DNA of 64,000 nucleotides. It comes from Aedes albopictus. Its lineage: Eukaryota > Arthropoda > Insecta > Diptera > Culicidae. A program made the position numbers and the translations under genes. The stretch spans positions 363,757,238 through 363,821,237 of the forward strand of contig NC_085138.1 of the NCBI RefSeq assembly GCF_035046485.1, written 5' to 3'. The notes under the pieces were generated by a model that saw only the letters and a program-made list of their open reading frames with translations, made no database searches and was not told the origin of the DNA. Positions 32,719 to 43,189 of the stretch are shown in pieces (within the stretch, counting starts at the first letter, position 1; the number at the start of each line of letters is the position of its first letter).

Positions 32719-35254
32719 ATAGGATGTTTTGTAATGGTAAGGGAATTCAATTTAGACACTCTTACGAACTTTTAAAACCACAAAGTTGAAATACAGGAAC
32801 CTAAAAGCAAAAATGGATGAATCAAATCATAAACCCAGATTTCAAACAATAAATGTCAATTTACTGCTTTGTCTGCATCGGCCTACGCTTCAATGGTAAT
32901 TTATCGCCACCGCGAATAAAATTTATCCCCGACAATACAGCACTCGACGAACATCTCCCTGTGAAATGCACTCATTTGTCCAAAGTGAAATGTACGTTTA
33001 CGTTATTAATAATTTAACGGCGGCAGTGCCTGGTCCCCGTACCCCAACCCTGTGTGTGACGGTTGCACTTTATCACGTCGAAATTAAATTTAGAAAATTG
33101 CCACCGACCGCCCATTACCTATACTTGCTATGCGCTTGGAAACCATCGCATCGCCGCACTTCCACTCTTTCCTTTCGACAGCGTAGAATGGAGATGGAGA
33201 TGGAGGTCCTAGGTCCCAAGAGGTTCAACTCGAATAGTGACGAGGAAGGGTGCCGATCGTTTCTGGGTAGCAGCACGTGTTCTGCCAGATTCGTTCAGAC
33301 ATAAAAGTCGTCCAAAACTGGGGGGCGAGGATGATGGAGGTTGGAATGGGTTTGAGTTAATTCGTTTCTGGTGACGATACAACGCGCCGCCGGCCGGGAG
33401 AAAGCGTCTAAAACGATATATTATTCATGGGTTTTTAATAACTCTGGTGGTTCTTCTCTGTGACGAGTTTTTACTTGCCATGTGACAGTTTTACTTTTCT
33501 GTTCACTTGAAAGTGGCCTTTGAGTAAATTTGAGATAACTTGGTTTCTGGAAAATTTTCCGGAAAATCACACATGAGCACATCTAATGAGAATTTTCGTG
33601 GAACTTGAAGAGGAATTCTTGTTTTTAAGACAAAAAAAAAACAATTTATTTTCCAAAAAAATATCATATTTTTTGTAATTATGCTTAACTTAATCAATTT
33701 TGATTTTTTTTATAATTTGGAGCATAAATTCAGCAAAGACGTATAGGTTTTTATTGTTTGCTTTAAACAAAAAATGCTCAAGAGTTCTGACAAAATTATT
33801 CCTCAGATGCTTCAGGTACTAATTTTTCACGAAATAAAGGACAGACTCTTTCTAGAGTCGGTATTGTTAGTTTTTTTTTTTCGGTACTAGAAAAGCCTAA
33901 AAATATTCAAAAAGAACACCATGGAAATAGGTTTTCCATTCTGCTAGACCGATCGAATCCGGTTAAATGTGAATAATTCTAGATTTTTCACTGCCTGCCG
34001 GCTATAAACCCATCGACTGGTTTTACACCGCCGTAAAACATGAGTGAAACATACCGGCGACTGCGGCTGTGGCAGCAGCCAGCCGAGTCGCACCCACAGA
34101 TGTGCGCTGCAAGTGACACATAAAAGTCCTTGGCCCTTGACACATTACTTTCACACAATTTCACCGCACTCTGACTGACAGACACACGGGGGAATTGATG
34201 AACATCACTCGTGGCCGCGCGCGGGTCGACTTAGCCAGGCTTGATTCGCGGTGACCACACCGCACACCGAACCCTACGCCTGCCTGGCCATGCCGGATGA
34301 GTGAAATTATCAAAAGATTGATGGTCCGGGCGGTGCCATGGGAGGAATCGCGTGCGGGGCGGAAAATGGTGATTGAAAGCACAAAAAATTGCCTCCGACA
34401 GTTGTGAATATTTGCTCCCCCGGTAGTGCGATGAGAGGCGAGAAGGGAGACACACAGGTGGTAATATGATGACCGTGTCACACGCAAGCCCTCAGCAGGA
34501 GAGGATGTGATATTGTGATATGAATCGATTTTTATTTAATTCTTTTTTCGCTATCATGATGAACTAATATGTTCTGAGCTTTTATATTGCTGTAATCGGA
34601 TTAAGCTTGATGTATGTTGATGGCATGGAACTATTAAAATAATTGTTTGTGCATTTTTATCGGATGAAGGGACTATTGGTAGAGCCTCCCCAAACATTCT
34701 TTTGGATAACATCCGTTATAGAACCTTGCGCGACGCCTGAGGTTATGTGAAAGTACTTACGACCAACTTCTGTGTCATGAACTAGCACTCGATTCTGGAA
34801 GGATCTTCCGAGAATCTACAAGTACCCGGGACAGTGTTGAAAATGTCATTTCGACATATCTAAATTCAACCACATCCAGCTCATTTTAGAAGCTCAACCT
34901 GAGAATATGGTATAAAGGGTGGTAAGGTCAAAATTTGGTCACACCGTTTTTTTTTTATAACTTTAGATTTCGTACATAAAAAAAGCTTATTTTTGGACCA
35001 GTAATGGTACATTATATGTAGCTTATACCATAAAATTTTCATCAAAATCCATTAAGTATTGGTTGATATATAGATAAAACCAACGACCTGCCTTTTTAAC
35101 CATGAATATCATTGGCATTTTTCAAAGATATTTTCGTGACTTTCTTGAAGAGCTGGTCTAGCCGCACAAGTTTTCATATACCATATTCTCAGGTTGACCT
35201 ACTAAAAGGAGCTGAATGTAGTTGAACGCAGGATCCCATCGGTGCGTTCCTTAT
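32719..35254. other. Low-repeat region, no recognised gene
   Basis: The stretches 32960-33420 and 33960-34510 are GC-richer and lack visible repeats; their short frames show no known domain. They could be conserved non-coding DNA or small exons, which I cannot tell. Around 34905-35170 TATGGTATA and AATATGGTATA occur near two ends with GAGAATATGGTATA/TATACCATATTCTCAGG in opposed orientation, so a decayed inverted-repeat element of about 260 bp may lie at 34905-35195. Confidence 0.35.
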
Positions 35255-35262
35255 GTCCAGAG

Positions 35263-35568
35263 TCACTCTACTGCACAGTAGCGAATGCCTCTCCTCCTAC
35301 GCTCGAGTGCTTTCCGAGCGGTTTTTGTAGCCGACATGATAGCATCTACGGTCGACCTCCCTGTTCGGAAGCCGTACTGGCTATTCGAGAGACCATTTAT
35401 ACCCTCGGTGTTCCTTAATATTCTATTGGAGATGATTTTTTCGAGCGCCTTCCCCGAAGTTTCGATCAAGTATATTGGTCTATATGCCGACGGGTCTCCG
35501 GGTAGTTTTCCCGCCTTTGGCAATAGAACCAGGCTCTGCTTTGTCCATACTTATGGGAAAACTCCTTC
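35263..35568 (-). pseudogene. R1-clade reverse transcriptase, N-terminal part
   Basis: Encodes LPKAGKLPGDPSAYRPI, LIETSGKALEKIISNRI, SQYGFRTGRSTVDAI and ends at RRRRGIRYCAV. The catalytic FADD region is absent because the element is cut here. Confidence 0.82.
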
Positions 35569-35580
35569 GTCTAGATATTT

Positions 35581-35756
35581 TTTGTCTGTATTCACGAGAT
35601 TTTTAACCCTAGGCTAGTTCATCTCGGGACCCACGTTTTTATTTCTCTTCCGAAGAAAGAACCCACATTTTGTGAGTATGTCAGGAGTGGGATTCTATCC
35701 CAGGTCCTCGGCGTGATAGTCAAGTGTTCTAACCACCACACCAGGTTCGCTCCACA
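35581..35756 (-). mobile_element. tRNA-derived SINE, 176 bp
   Basis: Second copy of the family at 28980-29159. It is flanked by the 12-bp duplication GTCTAGATATTT (35569-35580 and 35757-35768), with tRNA-like boxes near 35690-35750 on the minus strand and a T-run at the left as the reverse of its A-rich tail. Confidence 0.87.
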
Positions 35757-35768
35757 GTCTAGATATTT

Positions 35769-35988
35769 ATGAAAAGACAATTCACACCGTCTTCAGCCAG
35801 AGGCTGCACAGGCTGAACACATTACTTACACTAGACAACGGACAACACACAGAACACCCAGTGGCCCAGTAATGGATTTTTCGTTTGACGAAAAGTTTCC
35901 ACCGCCTGGAGCGGGAATCGAACCCGCACTCCGAGGCTTACGATACGCCTAGACGACTGCCGCCGCTAACCGCACGGCCACGAAGCCC
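35769..35988 (-). mobile_element. tRNA-derived SINE of a second family
   Basis: On the minus strand it starts GGGCTTCGTGGCCGTGCGG (A box) and has GCGGGTTCGATTCCCGC (B box), followed by a body ending near TTTTCAT. It is inserted in the R1 linker after ATGCAGAAAT and was then flanked by the other SINE. The AAAT at both ends may be its short duplication. Confidence 0.78.
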
Positions 35989-36640
35989 ACATTTCTGCAT
36001 AGCAGACCTAAATATCTCGGGAGCCTCTGCAATAGCTACGAACTCCGTCTGGACCTGGGACCTTACCTACGCTAAGGGATTTTGCTATCCTCGCAAGTTC
36101 CACATCGGTGACTCTCTCCTCATCGCCAGCCCCAATCCCCGGCTGTATAACGAAAAGAGGCCAAGCACTAGGATCATGACGCGGAAACATCCCTTCGATG
36201 ATCCTCTCTCTGGAAATTGCTCTGTAGGAGCCATTACACCTCTCGTCTTGTCCATAACGATCCTGTAGGCATCACCCCACGGGTTCGCATTGGCACTCTG
36301 ACAGAGACCCTCAAAACAGACCTTTTCTTGCTCTTATTTCGGTCTTGAGCGCGGCTTTTGCAGCGGCGAACACCGCCCGCCGTTCGTTTCGCTCTTCCTC
36401 TGATTGTGCTCGCTGCATCCACCGCCTAGCCCGGAGGCAGGCGTGACGCAGGTCCGCAATCGCGTCGGTCCACCAGTAAACCGGTGGCCTCCCATTTCTA
36501 GGGTGGACTCGCCTAGGCATGGTCGCATCACACGCACGTGAGAGCACCGCTACCAGCTCGTCGCCGTCTAAACCAAGTAAGTTGTGCTCACGGTGGAGCG
36601 CCTCCCTAAATACCCTTCTTCGAAGCATGATGTCTTCCAC
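35989..36640 (-). pseudogene. R1-clade linker between endonuclease and RT
   Basis: Pieces in shifted frames encode FREALHREHNLLGLDGDEL, WWTDAIADLRHACLRARR, a basic stretch rich in R and A, and then VTDVELARIAKSLSVGKVPG leading to VAIAEAPEIF. The arrangement is as in R1-type proteins. Confidence 0.75.
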
Positions 36641-37206
36641 CTGCGAGGGCTTGGCCTTGGCCTAGCCGCCTCTTCCTCTACCCGCTGCCTGCTGTTGTTG
36701 TAGTCGATACTATAGCGAACCGCCAGGTGATAGCTATGAGTGTATGTATCGTCTACCCTCCAGTTCGAACTACTTGTTAGGCCAGGACTACAAAAAGTAA
36801 CGGTAATGATTGACTCCGCACCGTTCCGACTGTAGGTACTCTTGGTACCGACGTTAGCAAGATGGACATCTAGCATGGCCAGCGTCTCTGACCCATGGAT
36901 CTGACCCTGCTGGTTCGTGAAACGGCTTCCCCATTCCACGGCCCAGGCACTGAAATCACCCGCTATCACTACCGGCCTTCGCCCTGTCAGCACGGTCGTC
37001 ATACAGTCAAGCATCTGCGCGAACAACTCGATCGACCAACGTGGAGGTGCATAACAGCTACAAAAGAAGACCCCGTTTACTTTGGCGACCACGAGGCCCT
37101 CATAGGTAGTAGATACCAACTCCTGGACAGGGTATTTACCCGTCGTCCATATCGCCGCCATTTTACCGGACCCATCCGCGACCCAATTGTCATTACCGAC
37201 GGACAC
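36641..37206 (-). pseudogene. R1-clade AP endonuclease domain
   Basis: The minus-strand frame contains VGNDNWVADGSGKMAAIW, CSCYAPPRWS, VVIAGDFSAWAVEWGS and TFCSPGLTSS, then DDTYTHSYHLAVRY. The catalytic SDH-type triplet is altered to SYH, so the enzyme would be inactive even without the frameshifts. The N-terminal segment, with AAQQLLCQAV, lies in a broken frame at about 37210-37300. Confidence 0.8.
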
Positions 37207-37269
37207 TATGATGGCAATATCTCTCCCCTACAAAATAACTGCTTGACAAAGCAGTTGCTGGGCTGCGTC

Positions 37270-37735
37270 ATATTGGTTCAGGTGCAGCTGCGTTACTGTA
37301 GGCCGGGCACCTTAAACCTCATGTTGCGTGCTTGTTGTTCGCGGTTTTCCCGGAACAAATCAAACACTTGGGTGGACTCGTAAAGCCTTGTGCTTTGTGA
37401 TCTTCACCGCCTTCATCGCCTACAACAGCTTGTTCCCGCAAGAGTTTTGACAGTCCCATAGCTTGTGTCCAGATTCCAGAAAGCTGAATGCAAGCCTTTT
37501 CGCGATGCTCGACTGGGATCCGACTTACTAGCATTACTGTTGACTTCCGGGGTTAACAAACAACTGCCTAACCTTTCGGAGGCTTTCTGGTAGCTCCTCG
37601 CCTGTTGGCTGCCTTACATGCTTCTGCGAATGTTTGAGAGCAATCGCTTCCTCCGCGCTTTTTGGGCTACGTAAACGATCGAGCATCTTTTTCACCCCCT
37701 CGATCACTCAGTCCTAGGCATGGGACACTTGACAC
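37270..37735 (-). pseudogene. R1-clade ORF1 remnant
   Basis: Minus-strand pieces read EGVKKMLDRLRSPKSAEEA with LRKVRQLFVNPG and, in another frame, a 71-codon stretch with REKACIQLSGIW and PPKCLICSGK, fitting the C-terminal zinc-knuckle region of an ORF1 protein. Strongly degraded. Confidence 0.5.
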
Positions 37736-37830
37736 TTTGAATTGGGGTTACCCCGTTTCGTGGAATATTACCGTTCCTATGGTCATCTGTAGTTCTATTC
37801 TTAGTCGGCAACTACACGACTGACTCGCAT

Positions 37831-38124
37831 ATGGGGAGGTTCGTCAAGCTGGTCGTAGACTGTATCGCCGTTGATATCTTCATCGATTTCACCTCTTTAA
37901 CCTGCGTATGCAATCGAGTCTACCTATATTGGATCCCAGGACATACGGGTCTAGAGGGAAACGAGATTGCTGATGAGCTAGCCAGGAATGGATCTAATGA
38001 AAGGTTCATCAAAGTTCTCAGCAAGCCCTTTTTAGGGCCTGCTGACATATGGATCTTATCTCCCAAGGACGTGGTTGGCTTCATAAAGCTAGTCTCGCCA
38101 GAATGGGGGAGTCACATACTGTAA
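37831..38124 (+). pseudogene. RNase H fragment of an I/LOA-type LINE
   Basis: From about codon 27 on, the frame reads CNRVYLYWIPGHTGLEGNEI and ADELARNGS, the C-terminal motif of LINE-encoded RNase H, comparable to VWVPGHSSIAGNELADELAR in the LINE at 56.4-60.9 kb. It lies on the opposite strand to the adjacent R1 fragment, so it is a separate insertion. The beginning of the domain is absent. Confidence 0.75.
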
Positions 38125-38224
38125 CTCAGGATCTCTATTCATCAATAATAGATGGTCTTGAGTTCAGTCGATACCAAGGTATCTCAGTGACAAATATGTT
38201 ACTGAGATAACTTGCGTACCTCAC

Positions 38225-38990
38225 AGCAAAAGGGTATATCACAATAGTTCTAAAATCTGGACGCAGTGATCTTCACCCGACAAACGAGAGAGAACCTGCG
38301 TACTGTAATGTAATACGGTAAGTTTCGTAGATAAGATCGACCGATCTCATACGTTGGCCTCGACTACTTCGGTGTAATTAAGGTTCGTACCGGGTGTAGC
38401 TGTGCTGCGTGGTGAATGGCATTATTCACGTGCCTTACGGTGGGAGCCCATACATCTGGAAGTGATGCATTCTCACTCTACAGAAGCGTCCAAGATGACA
38501 GTCTACCGGTTTGTACACTCAGCTAACGACACAAATATCCAGGAAGCAAGTCAAGAGCCACATGATCAGATTTTTGCAATCGATCAAGATCTGCAGAAAC
38601 ATTGCAGCACAGTTGATCATCGACCCGACCGGCCTTCAGCACCACACTTCGGTGGCTCATGGAAGCATTTAGTGAGGTCTGTTAAAGTTGCACTCGTTAT
38701 GTTGTGATCGGAACTCGGACGATGAAATTATGATGATAGTTCTGACGGAAGCAGAATCGATAGTGAATTCCAAACCGCAAACCACCATTCCGCTAGAGTA
38801 TGACGAGCAAAACGCACTAACTCGCAACCACTTCATCCTGCTATGCTCAAACAAAGTCAACACACTTCCTAAAACATGCATGAAGCCAACGAAGGATACC
38901 CGCTCGAGTTGTAATATGACCAGACAACATGTGCATCAGCGAATACCTGCCCACAATTGGGTTTTAGAGTGAATAAAATATTGCTATTTT
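38225..38990 (+). pseudogene. BEL/Pao integrase relic
   Basis: Three frames on the plus strand carry parts of a BEL-type integrase: RPISYVGLDYFGVIKVRTG near 38340, APHFGGSWKHLVRSVKVAL near 38640-38698, and EAESIVNSKPQTTIPL with ALTRNHFILL near 38750-38840. They are split by frameshifts and a deletion that removed the second catalytic aspartate region. A weaker match may continue to about 39460. It is unrelated in position to the intact BEL element at 42-49 kb. Confidence 0.75.
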
Positions 38991-38999
38991 CTATATCAT

Positions 39000-39640
39000 A
39001 ATCGAAAAAGCTCATTTTTCTGAGTATAACGTGATTTTATTGCGATCCAATTTCTTTGTTGTGATGGTTAAATAAACAAAACAAATTTAATTTCTGTGGA
39101 TAGAATGACAGTTCATTCGATAAAATGACAGTTCGCCCCGAATAAAAAAAAATTCCCATACAAACTTTAAATGCATTTTAAAAATAGTTCCCGACCACCA
39201 AAATATATGAAATTTTGGATTTCGACTAATTTTTGGACGGAGAATCCGATTATGGAATAATCTGAACACCTCTAAAGAACCCAATTGCCAAGAAGATCAC
39301 ACGGTTTCATGGAACAACTCAAGGAAAACGATCTAGTTCTGCTTGTAAGAGTCAGGTTGCAGCGGTCATTCCTGAAAGTGACTGCCAAATTAGCCAGGTC
39401 ATTGACTAAACCACAATGGTGTCATCGAGGTTACTTCAAGTTACTCACTCAGTAAGCAGCTCTTGGGGTCAAACACATTTTCTTAACTTCCAGAATGCGC
39501 GTCCTCGCAAATATTAGAAAACCAAGCTATGCTTGTGTGTGCTTCCATACATTTAAGACAACAGTTTCTCAGTGAAATTAGAAATTGTTTCCGCCCTACT
39601 GGATAAATATATAAATAAAAATCGGCTACAGTTAATTCTT
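39000..39640. other. AT-rich sequence
   Basis: GACAGTTCATTCGATAAAATGACAG-like short repeats occur at 39105-39135. A weak BEL-like tail frame may cross 39295-39460. Nothing else is supported. Confidence 0.35.
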
Positions 39641-41870
39641 AGTTTCCTTATGAATTTTCTCCAATTTTTTTCAAAAACTTATCCTAGAAATTATTTTTGA
39701 AACTTTTTTTTTAAAAATCCTCCACGGGTTCCCCGGAAAGTCTTTCATTGGTGTCTTTTCAAAGTTCCTTAGAACATATTCCTATGGATCGCTTTAGAAT
39801 CTTCTCTACAATTACCTTCAGAATTTTGAGGATTTCAAGTCCAAAGAAATCTTCTATGATTTTTTTTTTCCAAAATAAGACCATGTATTCCTTTAGAATT
39901 TCAGATATTCTACCATGATTTTTTTTTAAGTAGATTCATCTGGGTTCCTTCTAAACTCCATCTGGGTTACTTCAGGAATTTGTCAAGGGATTCGTTTAAC
40001 CCTCCTTTGGCATTAGGGTCATTTTTTACCCAAACCGTACACTACGTAAGCGAGCTGCTGCCAACGTGAGGCAAAAGGAAGGTTAAAAAATCATCGGTGA
40101 TTTCCTCATATAAGTTTTTCAAATATTTATACGAATTAGTGATTATTATTGTTTATTCAGAAATTTATAAGAACTTTTTTAGAATTCCTAAAGTGATAAC
40201 TTCGCAAATTCTTCCTAGCCTTTTACCAATAATTCTTTGTGAAATTCTGTCAATGATTTCTGCAAAAATTCATACAAGTTTTTTTTTAATGCTCTTGCGG
40301 CTCAGTTTAGAAATCTCCTCGGATGTCTTCAGAGATCACTGCAGAATTTGTTCAGATATGCTTCCAGGGAATTTTCAGAAATTTTTCCGGAAATTGCCTA
40401 ATAATTACTATATAGGGTGTTGTACCATTTGGGCAGGTATACCTATTTTGGACACTTGCCGCTATAACAAAGTCAATTTCAAACGGATTGATTTGAATTT
40501 TTGTATAGACTTAAGCACGTAAAGACAAAAACTCAAATCAATCGGTTTAAAATTGACTTAGTTATAGCGGCAAGTGCCCAAAATATGTACACCTGCTCAA
40601 ATGGTACAAGACCCTTAAAAACTCTTGGAAATACCTTTGGAAACTTCGAGAAGAAATTCCTGTTTTTTTTGTTGAAATTCCTGAATAAAAATTTTTGAAG
40701 AAATTTCTGAAGTTATCTCTTGTGCAATTCCTGGATGAATGCCTTGAATAATACTTTTGGAATATTTGAGAAACACCTTTAGATACCCCCTTTTTTCTCA
40801 GAGACTTATGGAAGAATTCCGCTAGTACTGGTGGAATTCTTCTTTTCTGCTCTAAATACATTTCCTGAAGAATTTTCTGAAGGAATCCTTGGAAGAACTC
40901 CTGGAGATACATGTGGAGAAATTATCAGAAAAATTGTTCACACGATATCTGAAGAGATTTCTACACAAAAATCCCTAAACTACTACATGATTGGAGAAAT
41001 TGCTAAAAGAAATCCTGCAGAACCAATGAAAAAATCCTGGAGCCATATGTTAGAGAACCATTGAAATTAAAAATGATTTTTTGAAGAAATCTTAGCAATA
41101 ATATCGGTAAGAACTGAAGAACTTTCTGCAAGTATTTATAGAAAAAATCTTTAATCGATTTCTTGAAAAATGCTTAATTCTGGAATAATTGCTGTAGGGA
41201 CTGGTGAGAGAGTCTTTGGAAAAATAATTCTGAAAAAATCCTTGAAGGAAGATCCAAATAAATCCGAAACATTGCCTTGAGGAATACCTGAAAGAACTTC
41301 TAGAAGAATCTCTTGAGAATTTTGTAGAAGAGTTTCCAAATAAATGTAATAAAACTGAGTAAATTGAGTTATACCTGAGGTAGTTCTGGAGAAATTTTAA
41401 CAATTGTTTTCGATAATTTTTTAGAAGAGTATGTATTCGTATACATTAGAAAAAATCTCCTGGAAAAATGTTGACAAGATTTTGAAATTTCTTCAGAAAT
41501 ATTTAAACAAATACATGAAGGAATGCAAGCATGAACTTATGTACCAATCTTTGAATAAATTTCTCATAGAATACTTTAAGGAATCCCAGGAGGAATTTCT
41601 GAGGAAATTTTTGAGGAAGTCCGTGGAACAGTTTCAATGGGAATCTTTTGAGAAATTTATTGAAATCTGTTGAAAAAATTACAAGGAATTTCTGACATAT
41701 TTTGATTGATAAAACCTCAAAAAATGGAGGCAACCCTGAATAATTCTCAAGATTTTTTTTCAGAAGAATTCTTGCATAAGGCATAAAGGAATCCCAGCAA
41801 AAATGTCCCTTCCGCGATAGTTCTACAAACATTTCCTGAACCTGATCTGAAACTTAGGAAAAAGAAATTG
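39641..41870. repeat. Degenerate GAATTTCTGGAA-type repeat tract
   Basis: Irregular iteration of AATTTCTGAAG, GAAATTCCTG and TCCTTGGAAG-like motifs on both strands. It contains the palindromic MITE at 40415-40614 and a non-repeat piece near 40000-40090. Short K, F, L, E-rich frames are artefacts. Confidence 0.72.
40415..40614. mobile_element. Palindromic MITE of 200 bp
   Basis: Arms of about 83 bp, starting GGGTGTTGTACCATTTGGGC and ending with the complement ATGGTACAAGACCC, pair with few mismatches around a loop of about 35 nt. A TA-type duplication is possible but not certain. Confidence 0.82.
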
Positions 41871-41997
41871 AGGAGTCGTTTTCAACTGGACCTAAATAGT
41901 GTAACTGCTCACAGACCACTACGCTAAGAAGCCTTTGCTCTTGTTATAATGTGACACTCAGAATGAGGAATTAGCCAGTAATTTCAGATTCAGTCAC

Positions 41998-42666
41998 TGT
42001 CCGCGCACGGAGCGTACATAATGTAAATATGTGTTTGTGTTCAATAACATCCTAAATAATCCTCATCCGTAACATTTACATCCCAAAATCCTAACCTACT
42101 AATCCCGAGTCGACCGCGGGTTATTTCGGTCCCCCCCTTACTAACACCTGTGTCTATAATATGTGAACGCGCACTACCCATCCGAACGGTAATGCTTCTG
42201 TTGCTTGGCTGGCGGCCGACGAGCGGCTGCACATTTGAACGGGGACGACGACGGCCACCACATGCGAGCGGTGGCGGCGGCCAGAATCATCATGCGAGCG
42301 AAGCGAGACGAGGACGCGATGAACACGCTGCGACATGTTCGCATCGCAGCATCGACCAGGGCACCGACCAATGCGAGCGAGGCTCGCGCTGATTGGTGCG
42401 TGATGTATTTTGGAAATGTTGGGGTAGGGTATAAATGAAATGGAATTCGCTCGAAGAGCATCAGTCTTTGTAAAGCAGTGATCAAATAAACATAGTTGGA
42501 AATTAAATCCAAAGCCTTTTTCCTTGGACAGCCGAATCAATCAGCCTTTTACAAGGCTAACACTTAAGAGTTATTCGTCGTCGAGCTATCGTCTGCAGCT
42601 TTGTTCCTGCGGCCCTCTTCAGTGGGAAGAGCCGGCCAACTCCCGTCCAGTGTCCGTGATCGGACA
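41998..42666 (+). repeat. 5' LTR of the BEL element
   Basis: Starts TGTCCGCGCA and ends GATCGGACA. It contains a TATA box, an initiator and an AATAAA signal in U3-R-U5 order. The middle is unusually GC-rich. Small frames in it are repeated exactly in the other LTR and are not genes. Confidence 0.95.
42430..42490 (+). promoter_or_regulatory. LTR promoter: TATA, initiator and poly(A) signal
   Basis: TATAAAT at 42430-42436, TCAGTC with A+1 at 42463 (33 bases downstream) and AATAAA at 42485-42490. These define U3/R and place the RNA start near 42463. The same signals recur in the 3' LTR at about 48953-49013. Confidence 0.75.
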
Positions 42667-42669
42667 TTT

Positions 42670-42687
42670 TGGTCCTTCGAGCCGGAT
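42670..42687 (+). other. Primer binding site, tRNA-Tyr
   Basis: TGGTCCTTCGAGCCGGAT lies 4 bases after the LTR and is complementary to the 3' end of insect tRNA-Tyr(GUA) as I know it (acceptor strand and T stem plus CCA). Minus-strand DNA synthesis would start here. Confidence 0.82.
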
Positions 42688-43189
42688 CCACGAGCGATCC
42701 GTTTTGGTGTTGCACCCGCAACGTACGCGTGTCGTCAATCTGACGATTGAGGCACCACCCAGCATACAGTCCGCTACCCAGTCGCCAATCTGACGATTGC
42801 GACGAACCCGTTCCGCTGAGACGATAGCCGGCGCAGTTATTCAGAGTTGGTTTTCCTCTGGCTGTCCAAGTGTTTTGAAAGTGAGTACACCGTGTACTGT
42901 TTAACGAAGTAAATCGCGCGCGAGTGAAAGTTTGTAAGTCCGATTTTTCAAAGTCGAAAGTGAGTCGCGCGCGAGTGGTCGGGTTTTGGCGTAAACGCCG
43001 ACAGTGAGTGTGTTTCGCTGACGTGTCCGAACACGTTCAATTCCTGCGTGGTGCGAGAGGCGCACCACCGTTCCGGTTCAAGTGAACCAGTAGTGAGTGT
43101 AACCGAACTTTCAACATCGAAAGTAAACCGCGCGCGAGTGTCACAGTGAGCAGTCCGATATTTTCAACCCGTGTTAGTCGCGCGCGAGT
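42688..43189 (+). other. BEL leader
   Basis: A 0.5 kb untranslated leader with repeated CGCGCGAGTG motifs (42916, 42967, 43131, 43180) separated by about 50-160 bases. These may be RNA packaging or structural elements; this is speculation. Confidence 0.5.

Larger units (their letters stand above)
35255..37735 (-). mobile_element. R1-clade non-LTR retrotransposon fragment
   Basis: On the minus strand the order is the end of ORF1 (about 37270-37735), endonuclease (about 36570-37300), linker (36008-36640) and the first part of RT (35263-35568). Two SINEs interrupt it at 35581-35988. The RT is cut off after RRGIRYCAV, so the 3' half is missing. Several frameshifts and stops exist. Motifs such as AAQQLLCQ, GDFSAWAVEWGS and VPGPDGV are typical of the R1 clade. 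Confidence 0.82.

Noticed and set aside
34905..35195. Inverted ATATGGTATA pair as a MITE
   Set aside because: Only short matching ends with an unrelated interior; noted in the region entry but not called as an element.
35900..35988. Possible tRNA gene
   Set aside because: A and B boxes are good, but acceptor ends do not pair and the unit continues into a SINE body.
42150..42438. Overlapping frames of 77-128 codons in the GC-rich region (repeated at 48673-49063)
   Set aside because: Part of the BEL LTRs; duplicated exactly because the LTRs are identical.
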